A stretch of 64,000 nt of DNA from positions 1,984,001 to 2,048,000 of the forward strand of contig OZ245783.1 of assembly GCA_965227875.1 (NCBI GenBank). Reading direction: 5' to 3'. Position 1 is the stretch's first letter; every line of letters starts with the position of its first letter. Source of the stretch: G965227875 sp965227875. Its GTDB lineage: Bacteria; Pseudomonadota; Alphaproteobacteria; Rhizobiales; JAJFHC01. The position numbers and the translations under genes were made by a program. Below are positions 51,393 to 60,328 of the stretch, piece after piece. The notes under the pieces are model-generated. The model was not told where the DNA came from. It did not search any database and saw only the letters and a program-made list of their open reading frames with translations.

Positions 51393-52039
51393 CCGTCGCC
51401 ATCATCGATTACGGCTCCGGCAACCTGCGGTCCGCCGCCAAGGCGTTCGAACGGTCCGCCCGCGAACTCGCCCTGCAAGAGACGATCCAAGTCACGGCCG
51501 ACCCGGATCTCATCGCACGCGCCGACCGCATCGTTCTGCCCGGCGTGGGCGCGTTTGCCGACTGCCGGTCGGGTGTCATGGCCGTCGACGGGCTGTGGCC
51601 GGCGCTTGAGGACGCCGTGCGCCGGCGCGCCGTGCCCTTTCTCGGCATCTGCGTGGGCATGCAGCTGATGGCGAGCCGCGGCCTCGAATTCGGCGTGACC
51701 GAAGGGTTCGGCTGGTTGCCCGGCGAGGTCCGGGCGATCGAACCCGAGGATCCGCATCTCAAGGTTCCCCACATGGGCTGGAACACGCTCGATCTCGTAA
51801 ACCCGCATCCGCTGCTCGAAGGCATCGAGACCGGACCGGACGGCCTTCACGCCTATTTCGTGCACGGGTTCCATTTCGTGCCGGAAGATCCCGCCCGCGT
51901 CGTGGCGACGACCGGGTATGGCGGCACGGTCACCGCAGCCGTCGCCGCCGACAATCTCTTCGGCACCCAGTTTCATCCCGAAAAGAGCCAGCGCCTCGGC
52001 CTGGCCCTCATCTCGAACTTCCTGCGCTGGTCACCGTGA
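51389..52039 (+). CDS. hisH: Imidazole glycerol phosphate synthase subunit HisH
   Basis: A 216-residue class I glutamine amidotransferase. Start is VAIIDYGSGNLRSAAKAF; the nucleophile Cys is in FLGICVGMQLM, and the His-Glu of the triad in GTQFHPEKSQ. It supplies ammonia to HisF. ATGA overlap with the upstream membrane-protein gene; hisA starts directly after. Confidence 0.97.
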   Translation: MTVAIIDYGSGNLRSAAKAFERSARELALQETIQVTADPDLIARADRIVLPGVGAFADCRSGVMAVDGLWPALEDAVRRRAVPFLGICVGMQLMASRGLEFGVTEGFGWLPGEVRAIEPEDPHLKVPHMGWNTLDLVNPHPLLEGIETGPDGLHAYFVHGFHFVPEDPARVVATTGYGGTVTAAVAADNLFGTQFHPEKSQRLGLALISNFLRWSP

Positions 52040-52040
52040 C

Positions 52041-52790
52041 ATGATTCTCTTTCCCGCCATCGACCTGAAGGACGGCAACTGCGTGCGGCTCGTGCGCGGT
52101 GACATGGACCAGGCGACCGTCTTCAACGACGATCCCGCCGCACAGGCCCGGGCCTTCGCGTCCCAGGGGTTCGAATGGCTCCATCTCGTCGATCTCAACG
52201 GGGCGTTCGAAGGCCGGCCGGTGAACGGCGATGCGGTCGATGCAATTCTCGCCGCGGTCGATCTTCCCACCCAGCTGGGCGGCGGTATCCGTGACCTCGA
52301 GACGATCGGCATGTGGCTCGACAAGGGTATCCGGCGCGTCATTCTCGGCACCGCGGCGGTCCGCGACCCGGACCTCGTCCGGCGGGCCTGCAGGGAGTAT
52401 CCCGGACGCATTGCCGTCGGTCTCGACGCCCGCGGCGGCCGTGTCGCGGTGGAGGGCTGGGCGGAGACCTCGGACCTGACCGCCTCGGAAATGGTCGCCC
52501 GGTTCGAGGATGCCGGCGTCGCCGCCGTCATCTATACCGACATCGACCGCGACGGCGTGCTCCAGGGCCTCAACATGGAGGCGACCGTCGCGCTCGCCCG
52601 GCAGACGTCGGTTCCCGTGATCGCCAGCGGTGGGCTCTCGTCCATGGCAGACATCGACCGTCTGCTCGAACCGGAAAGCGCCCTTCTCGAGGGCGCCATC
52701 TCGGGCCGTGCGCTCTATGACGGACGCATCGACCCGGCCGAAGCCCTGGCCCGGCTGAAAGCCGCGCGCCGCGAGGTCCGAGATGCTTAA
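52041..52790 (+). CDS. hisA: ProFAR isomerase HisA
   Basis: A 249-residue TIM-barrel isomerase. FPAIDLKDGNCVRL has the N-terminal catalytic Asp, and VIYTDIDRDGVLQG the second; LGGGIRDLETI and VIASGGLSSMADI are the phosphate-binding loops. It opens the ribose of ProFAR to give PRFAR. The 3' end overlaps hisF by 8 bases. Confidence 0.97.
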   Translation: MILFPAIDLKDGNCVRLVRGDMDQATVFNDDPAAQARAFASQGFEWLHLVDLNGAFEGRPVNGDAVDAILAAVDLPTQLGGGIRDLETIGMWLDKGIRRVILGTAAVRDPDLVRRACREYPGRIAVGLDARGGRVAVEGWAETSDLTASEMVARFEDAGVAAVIYTDIDRDGVLQGLNMEATVALARQTSVPVIASGGLSSMADIDRLLEPESALLEGAISGRALYDGRIDPAEALARLKAARREVRDA

Positions 52791-53571
52791 GGCCCGCGTC
52801 ATCCCCTGTCTCGACGTCAAGGACGGCCGCGTCGTCAAGGGCGTCAACTTCGTCGACCTGCGCGACGCCGGTGACCCGGTCGAGAGCGCCCGGGCCTATG
52901 ACGCGGCGGGTGCGGACGAGCTCTGTTTCCTCGACATCACGGCGAGTCACGAAAAACGCGACATCATTTTCGACGTGGTCCGCCGCACCGCCGAACATTG
53001 TTTCATGCCGCTCACCGTGGGTGGCGGCGTCCGTACCGTCGAAGACGTCCGCAACCTTTTGCTGGCCGGCGCCGACAAGGTCTCAATCAACACCGCCGCC
53101 GTGCGCGACCGCGACTTTGTCAACCGGGCCTCGGAAAAGTTCGGCAGCCAGTGCATCGTCGTCGCCATCGACGCCAAGCGAGTGTCCGGCGCGGGCGAAC
53201 CGGACCGTTGGGAGATCTTCACCCATGGCGGGCGTGAACCGACCGGCATCGATGCCATCGAGTTCGCCCGCGACGTGGTGGCGCGCGGGGCAGGGGAGAT
53301 CCTGCTTACCTCCATGGACCGGGACGGCACCAAGGCGGGCTTCGACCTCGCGCTGACGCGGGCCATCAGCGACGCAGTGCCCGTGCCCGTCATCGCCAGC
53401 GGCGGCGTCGGCACGCTCGATCATCTGGTCGACGGTATCCGCGACGGCCGCGCCAGCGCCGTGCTGGCCGCGTCGATCTTTCATTTCGGCGAGTTCTCGA
53501 TCGGCGAGGCGAAGCAACACATGGCCGCGGCGGGTATTCCCGTCCGGCACGATCCCTCCGACCAGGAGTAG
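52783..53571 (+). CDS. hisF: Imidazole glycerol phosphate synthase subunit HisF
   Basis: A 262-residue TIM-barrel cyclase. VIPCLDVKDGRVVKGVNF contains the catalytic Asp; LTVGGGVRTVEDVR and ILLTSMDRDGTKAGFDL (second Asp) follow. With HisH it forms IGP and AICAR. It overlaps hisA; a 102-bp gap follows before hisE, in which I see no gene. Confidence 0.97.
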   Translation: MLKARVIPCLDVKDGRVVKGVNFVDLRDAGDPVESARAYDAAGADELCFLDITASHEKRDIIFDVVRRTAEHCFMPLTVGGGVRTVEDVRNLLLAGADKVSINTAAVRDRDFVNRASEKFGSQCIVVAIDAKRVSGAGEPDRWEIFTHGGREPTGIDAIEFARDVVARGAGEILLTSMDRDGTKAGFDLALTRAISDAVPVPVIASGGVGTLDHLVDGIRDGRASAVLAASIFHFGEFSIGEAKQHMAAAGIPVRHDPSDQE

Positions 53572-53673
53572 ACGGCGGGGATCCCGGTCCTTGCGGCCGG
53601 GGTTTACCCTAGGGAAAACGTCGTATGGTTCTGCCCGCATGACGGGTATAAGACAGCGTATCGGGGCGCGAAC

Positions 53674-54036
53674 ATGACGGATGGGGATATGGCGGACGAG
53701 CCCGGACAGGCCGGTCCAGAGGTGCTGAGCCAGCTGGCCGCGACCATTGCCGAACGTGCTGCCGACGCGTCGGCGGGGACGTCCTACACGGCGAAGCTGC
53801 TCCATGCGGGCACGCCCAAATGCGCGCAGAAGCTGGGCGAGGAAGCCGTGGAGACGGTCATTGCTGCTTGTTCCGGCGACCGCCGCGCGGTGGTGACGGA
53901 AACCGCCGACCTGCTCTATCACCTGCTCGTGCTCTACCGGTCTCTCGACCTCGACATCGACGACGCCTTCGCCGAACTGAGACGCCGCGAAGGCACGGGC
54001 GGACTTGAGGAGAAAGCCGCGCGCAAGCGGTCATAG
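53674..54036 (+). CDS. hisE: Phosphoribosyl-ATP pyrophosphatase
   Basis: A 120-residue all-helical MazG-like enzyme: SYTAKLLHAGTPKCAQKLGEEAVETVIAA carries the conserved metal-binding Glu residues and ETADLLYHLLVLYRS follows. It hydrolyses phosphoribosyl-ATP to phosphoribosyl-AMP. coaA begins 3 bases later. Confidence 0.95.
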   Translation: MTDGDMADEPGQAGPEVLSQLAATIAERAADASAGTSYTAKLLHAGTPKCAQKLGEEAVETVIAACSGDRRAVVTETADLLYHLLVLYRSLDLDIDDAFAELRRREGTGGLEEKAARKRS

Positions 54037-54039
54037 GCC

Positions 54040-55014
54040 ATGTTTTCCGCAGACGAACTGAACAAGACTGACCTGAACGGGGCGCTTTCGCCCTACCGCA
54101 TCTTCAACCGCGAAGACTGGGCCAACCTCCGCGCCGACACACCGCTGACCCTGTCGGAGGACGAGGTCGACCGTCTCCAGGGCCTGAACGAGCCGGTCTC
54201 CATGGACGAAGTCATCCGCGTCTACCTGCCCATGTCGCGCCTGCTCAACCTCTATGTCGCCGCCACCCAGAAGCTGTTTTCCGCGACCCAGGAGTTCCTC
54301 GGTTACGCCGACCAGAAGGTGCCCTATATCATCGGGCTCGCGGGATCGGTCGCCGTCGGCAAGAGCACGACCGCACGCCTGTTGCGTGCGTTGCTGGCCC
54401 GCTGGCCGGACCATCCCAAGGTCGATCTCGTCACCACGGACGGGTTTCTCCTGCCCAACGAGGTCCTGATTGAACAGGATCTCATGGACCGCAAGGGGTT
54501 CCCGGAAAGCTACGACCTGCCGCGCCTTCTGCGCTTCCTGTCCGACATCAAGGCGGGACGCCGAAATGTCGAGGCGCCGGTCTACTCGCACCTCACCTAC
54601 AACGTCCTGCCCGACGTCACGGTCAAGGTCGACCGTCCCGACATCCTCATCGTCGAGGGCCTCAACGTGCTGCAGACCGGCCGGCCGCCGAAGGACGGCA
54701 AGGCGATTCCCTACGTCTCGGACTTCTTCGACTTTTCGGTCTATATCGATGCCGACGAGGACGTGCTGCGCCGCTGGTACGTGGAACGTTTCTTCCGCCT
54801 GCGCGACACCGCCTTCCAGGATCCCAAGTCCTTCTTCCGGCGCTATGCCGACCTGACCGACGAGGAGACGGAGGCGACGGCCAATGACATCTGGACACGC
54901 ATCAACCTGAAGAACCTGCGCGAAAACGTCCTCCCTACCCGCCAGCGCGCCGACCTCATCGTGCGCAAGGGCGCCGACCACGACACCGAAGCCGTCGCCC
55001 TGCGCAAGCTCTGA
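54040..55014 (+). CDS. coaA: Type I pantothenate kinase
   Basis: A 324-residue P-loop kinase: SPYRIFNREDWANLR near the N-terminus, Walker A GSVAVGKSTTARLL, VTTDGFLLPN, and YSHLTYNVLPD. It phosphorylates pantothenate, the committed step of CoA synthesis. Last gene of the his-coaA operon; repeat array B begins 16 bases after its stop. Confidence 0.97.
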   Translation: MFSADELNKTDLNGALSPYRIFNREDWANLRADTPLTLSEDEVDRLQGLNEPVSMDEVIRVYLPMSRLLNLYVAATQKLFSATQEFLGYADQKVPYIIGLAGSVAVGKSTTARLLRALLARWPDHPKVDLVTTDGFLLPNEVLIEQDLMDRKGFPESYDLPRLLRFLSDIKAGRRNVEAPVYSHLTYNVLPDVTVKVDRPDILIVEGLNVLQTGRPPKDGKAIPYVSDFFDFSVYIDADEDVLRRWYVERFFRLRDTAFQDPKSFFRRYADLTDEETEATANDIWTRINLKNLRENVLPTRQRADLIVRKGADHDTEAVALRKL

Positions 55015-55030
55015 CCGGCCACCCGCCGCC

Positions 55031-55322
55031 GTGCGGCTTGCCCCTGGATCCCGTCTTTCGACGGGAATTCGGCCCCGGCCGCTCACCACCACCCGCATTC
55101 CTGACGAAAGTCAGGATCCATCCCGACGCCTCTGCGGCCTGCCTCTGGATCCCGTCCTGCGACGGGACTTCGGTGCCCACCGCTCCCCACCTGCCGAATT
55201 CCTGACGAACGTCAGGACCCACCCCGACGCGCTGCGGTTTGCCTCTGGATCCCGTCTTTCGACGGGAATTCGACTCCACCACTCACCACCCCCGAATTCC
55301 TGACGAACGTCAGGATCCATCT
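55031..55322. repeat. Repeat array B: three units of about 100 bp
   Basis: Three units with period 100-101 bp (TGGATCCCG at 55045, 55146 and 55246). Each has CCCGTC-loop-GACGGG then CCTGACgaa(a/c)GTCAGG, the same two hairpins as in arrays A and C. The middle unit has CCCGTCctgcGACGGG, so the loop changes while the stem is kept. It lies between coaA and the VOC gene, both on the plus strand. The 92 bases from 55323 to 55414 hold no visible gene. Confidence 0.93.
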
Positions 55323-55414
55323 CTGCGTCGTACCGCGGATGTTGCATCGGTCTGCGTCCGGTGCGAGGGTTTGCGCTCTGTGTCGACTGCATCGCGATCG
55401 GGGAGGCGCGAAGG

Positions 55415-55816
55415 ATGTCCGGGAAGTTCGCCATGCTGCGCTCCGCCGCGGTTCTCGAAGTGAGCGACGTGCTCGCGTCGCGGGCCTTCTACACCGAACG
55501 CCTCGGCTTCACGTCCGGCAACCTGTGGGGAGAGCCGCCCTGTTTCTGCATCGTTGGTCACGGGCCGGTCACGCTCTTCCTCGACCAGTCCCGCGAGATG
55601 CGCGACGTGCCGCTCAACCAGTACTGGGCGGCCTATATCTATGTCGAGGATGTGGAGGCGGTGCGCCGGTGTTTCGAGACGAACGGCGTCGAGATCCATC
55701 GCGGACCCGAGGACATGCCGCATGGCTGCCGCGAGATCGACATTCGCGACCCCGACGGCCACATCGTCTGTTTCGGCCAGGACCTGTCGCCCGGTCCGGA
55801 CGGCCCGGGTCTTTGA
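55415..55816 (+). CDS. VOC (glyoxalase/bleomycin resistance) family protein
   Basis: A 133-residue vicinal-oxygen-chelate fold protein: AAVLEVSDVLASRAFYTERLGF at the start, DQSREMRDVPLNQYWAAYIYVEDVE in the middle and MPHGCREIDIRDPDGHIVCFGQ at the end, with the usual metal-site pattern near the C-terminus. Substrate unknown. GGGAGG precedes the ATG at 55415. The small membrane protein starts 8 bases after it. Confidence 0.88.
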   Translation: MSGKFAMLRSAAVLEVSDVLASRAFYTERLGFTSGNLWGEPPCFCIVGHGPVTLFLDQSREMRDVPLNQYWAAYIYVEDVEAVRRCFETNGVEIHRGPEDMPHGCREIDIRDPDGHIVCFGQDLSPGPDGPGL

Positions 55817-55824
55817 GGGTGGCG

Positions 55825-56232
55825 ATGCTCAGGGCCGCTGCCGCCACGCTCGCCGGCATCGTCGCCGCCGTCGCCCTCGTGGCGGTGGTCGAGGCGGTCG
55901 GTCACGTGGTCTTTCCGCCGCCCGCCGAGATCGATCTCGACGACCCCGCCGCCGTGGCCGGGATCATTGCGGAGCTTCCCGCGGGCGCACTCGTCTTCGT
56001 GGTGCTCGGCTGGGCCTGCGGGGCGTTCGGCGGCGGTTATGTCGCCACGAAGGTGGCGCGCGGCACGACCCGTGTGCCCGCCGTCCTCGTCGCGCTCCTG
56101 CTGCTGGCTGCCACCGGCTGGACGCTCCATGCGATCCCCCATCCGCTTTGGATGGCGGTTGCCGGAATCGTCATCCCCGTGCCCTTCGCGCTCATCGGCG
56201 CAGCGGTCGCCGGCCGGCCAGACGCCGGATGA
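55825..56232 (+). CDS. Small four-helix membrane protein, unknown
   Basis: A 135-residue hydrophobic protein with about four membrane segments (ATLAGIVAAVALVAVVEAV, ALVFVVLGWACGAFGGGYVA, PAVLVALLLLAATGW, MAVAGIVIPVPFALIGAAVA). I do not recognise a named family. GAGGG before the ATG at 55825 sets the start; a GTG at 55819 is also in frame. It is probably co-transcribed with the VOC gene and converges on the PfkB kinase gene, 3 bases away. Confidence 0.75.
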   Translation: MLRAAAATLAGIVAAVALVAVVEAVGHVVFPPPAEIDLDDPAAVAGIIAELPAGALVFVVLGWACGAFGGGYVATKVARGTTRVPAVLVALLLLAATGWTLHAIPHPLWMAVAGIVIPVPFALIGAAVAGRPDAG

Positions 56233-56235
56233 GGC

Positions 56236-57231
56236 TCAGGCAAGCCCCGCGTCCCTGGCGAGCTCGGCCAGCGAGGTCTCCGGCCGGGCGCCCATGTGGC
56301 TGATGATCTCCGCCGCGGCGATCACGCCGAGCCGGCCGCATTCGGCGAGCGGCCGCCCGCGCGTCAGGCCGTGCAGGAAACCCGCGGCGAAGAGATCGCC
56401 CGCGCCGGTTGCGTCCACCACCTTTTCCACCGGTTCGGCGTCGACGACATGCACTTCGTCGGCGCTGGCGATCACGCAGCCCTTTTCGCTGCGGGTCAGC
56501 GCGGCCATGCGGCAGTCCCTGCGCACGTGCTGAAGGGCTTCGTCGAACGTGTCCGTCTCGTAGAGCGAGCAGATTTCCGCCTCGTTTGCGAACAGGATGT
56601 CGATGTCCTCGGTCACGAGCTTGCGGAACTCGTCGCGGTAGCGGTCGACGCAGAAGGCGTCCGACAGGGTGAGCGACACCTGGCGGTTTGCGTCATGGGC
56701 GATCTGCGCGGCCTTGAGAAACGCCTTCTTGGCCTCCGCCGGATCCCAAAGGTAACCTTCCATGTAGGTCACCTTGGCGGTCCGGATGCGGTCCTCGTCG
56801 ACATCGTCGGGGCCCAGCCCGACGCAGGCGCCGAGAAAGGTGTTCATCGTGCGTTCGCCGTCCGGGCTGACCAGGATCATGCTGCGCGCCGTCGCCGGCC
56901 CTTCGGTCGCCGCCGGCACGGAGAAGTCGACACCGGCCGCGCGGATGTCGTGGCTGAAGACGTCGCCGAGCTGGTCGTCGCGGACCTTGCCGATATACGC
57001 GCCTTTGCCGGCGAAGGATGCGACGCCGGCAATGGTGTTGGCCGCCGAACCCCCGGAAATCTCGACGGCCGGTCCCATGGCGGCGTAGAGCGACGTCGCC
57101 CGGTCTTCGTCGATCAGGTGCATGGCGCCCTTGGCGATGCCCTGCTCGTCGAGAAAGCTGTCCTCGATCCGGGAAATCACGTCGACGATCGCGTTGCCGA
57201 TGCCGACAACGTCGACTTCTTCATATGCCAT
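56236..57231 (-). CDS. PfkB family carbohydrate/adenosine kinase
   Basis: A 331-residue ribokinase-like kinase. VVGIGNAIVDVISRI and SGGSAANTIAGVASFAGKGAYIGKV are the N-terminal PfkB signature; DATGAGDLFAAGFLHGL, with the catalytic Asp, is the C-terminal one. Alphaproteobacterial members of this type are commonly called adenosine kinase. The ATG at 57231 (MAYEEVDVV) is used; the frame is open to 57363 but without family similarity. Divergent from the EI24 gene across 180 bp. Confidence 0.9.
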   Translation of the reverse strand: MAYEEVDVVGIGNAIVDVISRIEDSFLDEQGIAKGAMHLIDEDRATSLYAAMGPAVEISGGSAANTIAGVASFAGKGAYIGKVRDDQLGDVFSHDIRAAGVDFSVPAATEGPATARSMILVSPDGERTMNTFLGACVGLGPDDVDEDRIRTAKVTYMEGYLWDPAEAKKAFLKAAQIAHDANRQVSLTLSDAFCVDRYRDEFRKLVTEDIDILFANEAEICSLYETDTFDEALQHVRRDCRMAALTRSEKGCVIASADEVHVVDAEPVEKVVDATGAGDLFAAGFLHGLTRGRPLAECGRLGVIAAAEIISHMGARPETSLAELARDAGLA

Positions 57232-57411
57232 GGGATGGGTACTCCGGAGGGGTGGGTTCCTGTTTGGCGGTGGTTTTACAGGCCCCGGGCCGCAAGTGGC
57301 AATGCCAATCAGCGGAAATCCGCCATACCGCACCGCGTCACCTTGTTTCCCGGCGCCCGACACCCTACCTCATGTACAAATCGTCCATTCATACAGGGAA
57401 TGCACCGGCCC

Positions 57412-58098
57412 ATGGTCTCCGCAGCCTTCCGGGCGGTCGAGCAGATGTTCTCGCCGCCCTTCCGCATGGTTCTCCTCAAGGCGCTCGGCCTCACCGTTCT
57501 GCTGTTTGTGGTGGTCGGCGCCGCCATTCAGGCCGTGCTCGCCCAGTTCACCATTTCCGATCTGCCCTATGTCGACGCTATGCTCGCGGTCATCGCGGGG
57601 CTCGGCGTCATCATCGGTCTGGTGTTCCTGATCGGCCCGATCACCGGTCTCTTCGCCGGCGTGTTCCTCGACGAGGTCGCCGAGGCCGTGGAGGGCAAGT
57701 ACTACCCGTCCGACCCGCCCGGCCGCGAAATGCCGATCCTCCAGTCCATGGGCGTGGCGCTCAAGTTCACCACCGTGCTCATCCTGGTGAACATATTCGT
57801 CCTGCTCGTGTCCTGGGTCCCGGTGGTCAACATCGTCGCCTTCATCCTCGGCAACGGGTACCTGCTCGGCCGTGAGTATTTCGAGATGGTCGGCATGCGG
57901 CACATGCCGCCCGAGGACGCCAAGGCGCTGCGCAAGGAAAACGCGTCCCGGGTCCTGATGGCCGGGATGTTCCTCGCCGCCCTTGTCATGGTGCCCTTCG
58001 CCAACCTCCTCGTGCCGCTCTTCGCCACGGCCTTCATGGTCCACATCTTCAAGACCATCCACGCCCCGGCCGGCCGCCGCCTCATCGAGGCGCACTGA
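57412..58098 (+). CDS. EI24/CysZ-like membrane protein
   Basis: A 228-residue membrane protein with four or more hydrophobic stretches (MVLLKALGLTVLLFVVVGAA, AVIAGLGVIIGLVFLIGPIT, TTVLILVNIFVLLVSWVPV, GMFLAALVMVPFANLLVPLF). FILGNGYLLGREYFEMVGMR is a typical EI24/CysZ stretch. CysZ transports sulfate in E. coli; alphaproteobacterial relatives are uncharacterised. Start at ATG 57412 is preferred; 57400 is also possible. Array C follows directly. Confidence 0.85.
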   Translation: MVSAAFRAVEQMFSPPFRMVLLKALGLTVLLFVVVGAAIQAVLAQFTISDLPYVDAMLAVIAGLGVIIGLVFLIGPITGLFAGVFLDEVAEAVEGKYYPSDPPGREMPILQSMGVALKFTTVLILVNIFVLLVSWVPVVNIVAFILGNGYLLGREYFEMVGMRHMPPEDAKALRKENASRVLMAGMFLAALVMVPFANLLVPLFATAFMVHIFKTIHAPAGRRLIEAH

Positions 58099-58110
58099 GG
58101 CACTGCTGCC

Positions 58111-58903
58111 GCTGCGATCTGGTTCCTGGGTCCCGTCTTTCGACGGGAATTCGGTCCCCGGCCCTCTAGTTACCCCGAATTCCTGACGCAAGTCAGGATC
58201 CATCACTCGGCCCTTCGATCTGTCTCCTGGATCCCGTCTTTCGACGGGAATTCGGTCCCCGGCTCTCTAGTTACCCCGAATTCCTGACGCACGTCAGGAT
58301 CCATCTCTCGACCCTTCGATCTGTCTCCTGGATCCCGTCTTTCGACGGGAATTCGGTTCCTGGCGTCCAACTCGCCCGCATTCCTGACGCACGTCAGGAT
58401 CCATCACTCGGCCCTGCGATCTGTTTCCTGGATCCCGTCTTTCGACGGGAATTCGGACCCCGGCATCCAACACGCCGCATTCCTGACGCAAGTCAGGATC
58501 CATCACTCAGCCCTGCGATCGGCCTCCTGGATCCCGTCTTTCGACGGGAATTCGGTGCTCGGCATCCAACACGCCGCATTCCTGACGCAAGTCAGGATCC
58601 ATCACTCGGCCCTGCGATCCGTCTCCTGGATCCCGTCTTCCAACGGGAATTCGGTCCCCGGCGTCCAACTCGCCCGAATTCCTGACGCACGTCAGGATCC
58701 ATCACTCGGCCCTGCGATCGGCCTCCTGGATCCCGTCTTTCGACGGGAATTCGGTGCTCGGCATCCAACTCCTCCGAATTCCTGACGCACGTCAGGATCC
58801 ATCTCTCGACCCTTCGATCTGTCTCCTGGATCCCGTCTTTCGACGGGAATTCGGTCCCCGGCATCCAACACGCCCGAATTCCTGTCGTATGTCAGGATCC
58901 ATC
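58111..58903. repeat. Repeat array C: eight units of about 100 bp
   Basis: Eight tandem units, period 99-102 bp (TCCCGTC at 58131, 58232, 58333, 58433, 58532, 58631, 58731 and 58831). Each has CCCGTCtttcGACGGG followed by CCTGACgca(a/c)GTCAGG; GGATCC and GAATTC flank both hairpins. The sixth unit (CCCGTCttccAACGGG) and the last (CCTGTCgtatGTCAGG) have one stem mismatch. It fills the gap between convergent EI24 and nth genes. The 41 bases after it up to nth hold nothing recognisable. Open frames here are translated repeats. Confidence 0.95.
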
Positions 58904-58944
58904 GCCGTGCCCCGACTTGCGTGCCGTCCCTGCATCCCCCCGTC

Positions 58945-59577
58945 CTAAACCGTCTTGCCCTTGAATGGGCAGAGGTCGAGCAGGATGCACCGGGGGCAGT
59001 CGGGCTTGCGGGCCTTGCAGACGTAGCGTCCGTGCAGGATGAGCCAGTGATGGGCGTGGAGGCGGAATTCCTCCGGCACCTTTTTCTCCAGCTTGCGCTC
59101 CACCTCGAGCGGGGTCTTGCCGCGGGCGATGCCGAGCCGGTTGCCGAGGCGGAAGATATGCGTGTCCACGGCGATGGTCGGCACGCCGAAGGCGATGTTC
59201 AGCACCACGTTCGCCGTCTTGCGGCCGACGCCGGGGAGCGCTTCGAGCGCCTCGCGGTCGCGCGGCACCTCGCTGCCGTGGTCCCGGATCAGCTTCTCGC
59301 ACAGCCCGATCACGTTCTTGGCCTTGTTGCGGTAAAGCCCGATGGTCTTGATATGCTCGCGCACGCCGGCCTCCCCGAGCGCCAGCATCTTCTCCGGCGT
59401 GTCGGCGATCCGGAAGAGCTCTTTGGTCGCCCGGTTGACGCCTACATCCGTGGCCTGTGCCGAGAGCACCACGGCGACGAGCAGCGTGAACGGGTTCACG
59501 TAGTCGAGTTCGCCCTCGGGCTCCGGATCGGCCTCCGCCAGCCGGCGGAACATTTCGTGGATATTCTCCTTGTTCAC
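58945..59577 (-). CDS. nth: Endonuclease III
   Basis: A 210-residue base-excision glycosylase/AP lyase. HhH motif LPGVGRKTANVVLN contains the catalytic Lys; VDTHIFRLGNRLG has the catalytic Asp; the 4Fe-4S ligands are C-x6-C-x2-C-x5-C at the C-terminus (CKARKPDCPRCILLDLC). Removes oxidised pyrimidines. The start is taken as GTG 59577 (VNKENIHEMFRRL), near the family N-terminus; an ATG at 59676 would add 33 residues. Divergent from the DUF2244 gene. Confidence 0.95.
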   Translation of the reverse strand: MNKENIHEMFRRLAEADPEPEGELDYVNPFTLLVAVVLSAQATDVGVNRATKELFRIADTPEKMLALGEAGVREHIKTIGLYRNKAKNVIGLCEKLIRDHGSEVPRDREALEALPGVGRKTANVVLNIAFGVPTIAVDTHIFRLGNRLGIARGKTPLEVERKLEKKVPEEFRLHAHHWLILHGRYVCKARKPDCPRCILLDLCPFKGKTV

Positions 59578-59702
59578 GGGTGTGACCTCGATGCCGTTCG
59601 GCGTGGTTGGCGGAAATCCGGTCTTGGCCTGGACGGCCAGATCCGCCAATATCAGTGTTCCGGCGGCATAAGCCAAGACCTGTTCGTGCCGGAAGGAGAC
59701 AG

Positions 59703-60185
59703 ATGACGACCGTCCCGCGGGTCGCGACAGCGCCCGATCCCAAGTTCTCGGCCGTATTGACGCCGCACCGCTCCCTCGGACCCACGGGCTTCCTCGTGGT
59801 CATGGGGCTGATCGGCGGCATCAGCTTCATTTCCGGCTGCCTCTTCCTCTTCCTGGGCGCCTGGCCCGTGTTGGGCTTTCTCGGCCTCGACGTGCTCCTG
59901 GTCTACTGGGCCTTCAAGGTGAACTACCGGTCCGCGCTGATGCACGAGACCGTGGACGTCACCGACGAGACCGTCACGGTGCGCCGCGTGGACCGCAAGG
60001 GCGGCGTCCGCGAGTGGACGTTCCAGCCATACTGGCTGCGCATCGAGATGGAGGAGGGCGAGGACGATTGCGGCCCGCTCTATCTCGCCTCCCATGGCCG
60101 CAGGCTCGCCGTCGGCACCTTTCTGTCGGCGGATGAGCGGCGTGATTTCGCCCGCGCCCTGCGCGCCGCCATCGCTTCTGCCTGA
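59703..60185 (+). CDS. DUF2244 family integral membrane protein
   Basis: A 160-residue protein with two adjacent membrane segments (about 30-75: TGFLVVMGLIGGISFISGCL, VLGFLGLDVLLVYWAFKV), then a cytoplasmic domain with DVTDETVTVRRVDRKG and LYLASHGRRLAVGTFLSADER, the DUF2244 signature. Function unknown. AAGGAG precedes the ATG at 59703. The 143 bp to the next gene hold nothing I can support. Confidence 0.88.
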   Translation: MTTVPRVATAPDPKFSAVLTPHRSLGPTGFLVVMGLIGGISFISGCLFLFLGAWPVLGFLGLDVLLVYWAFKVNYRSALMHETVDVTDETVTVRRVDRKGGVREWTFQPYWLRIEMEEGEDDCGPLYLASHGRRLAVGTFLSADERRDFARALRAAIASA

Positions 60186-60328
60186 GCAACTCCCTCCGGT
60201 CTCGCCCCGCCGGCGCGGCCCTCGCGGGCGAGGGCCTTCTCCTCCGAAAAGCCGAACATGAAACGGGTGGTTGCACCCTTGCCGCGCGCCTAGTGTGGCA
60301 TAATGAACTTCAGCAACGGATCGAGATC

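Noticed and set aside
58111..58903. Possible CRISPR array
   Set aside because: The unit is about 100 bp and the segments between hairpins are themselves repeated, so there are no unique spacers; no cas genes are present.
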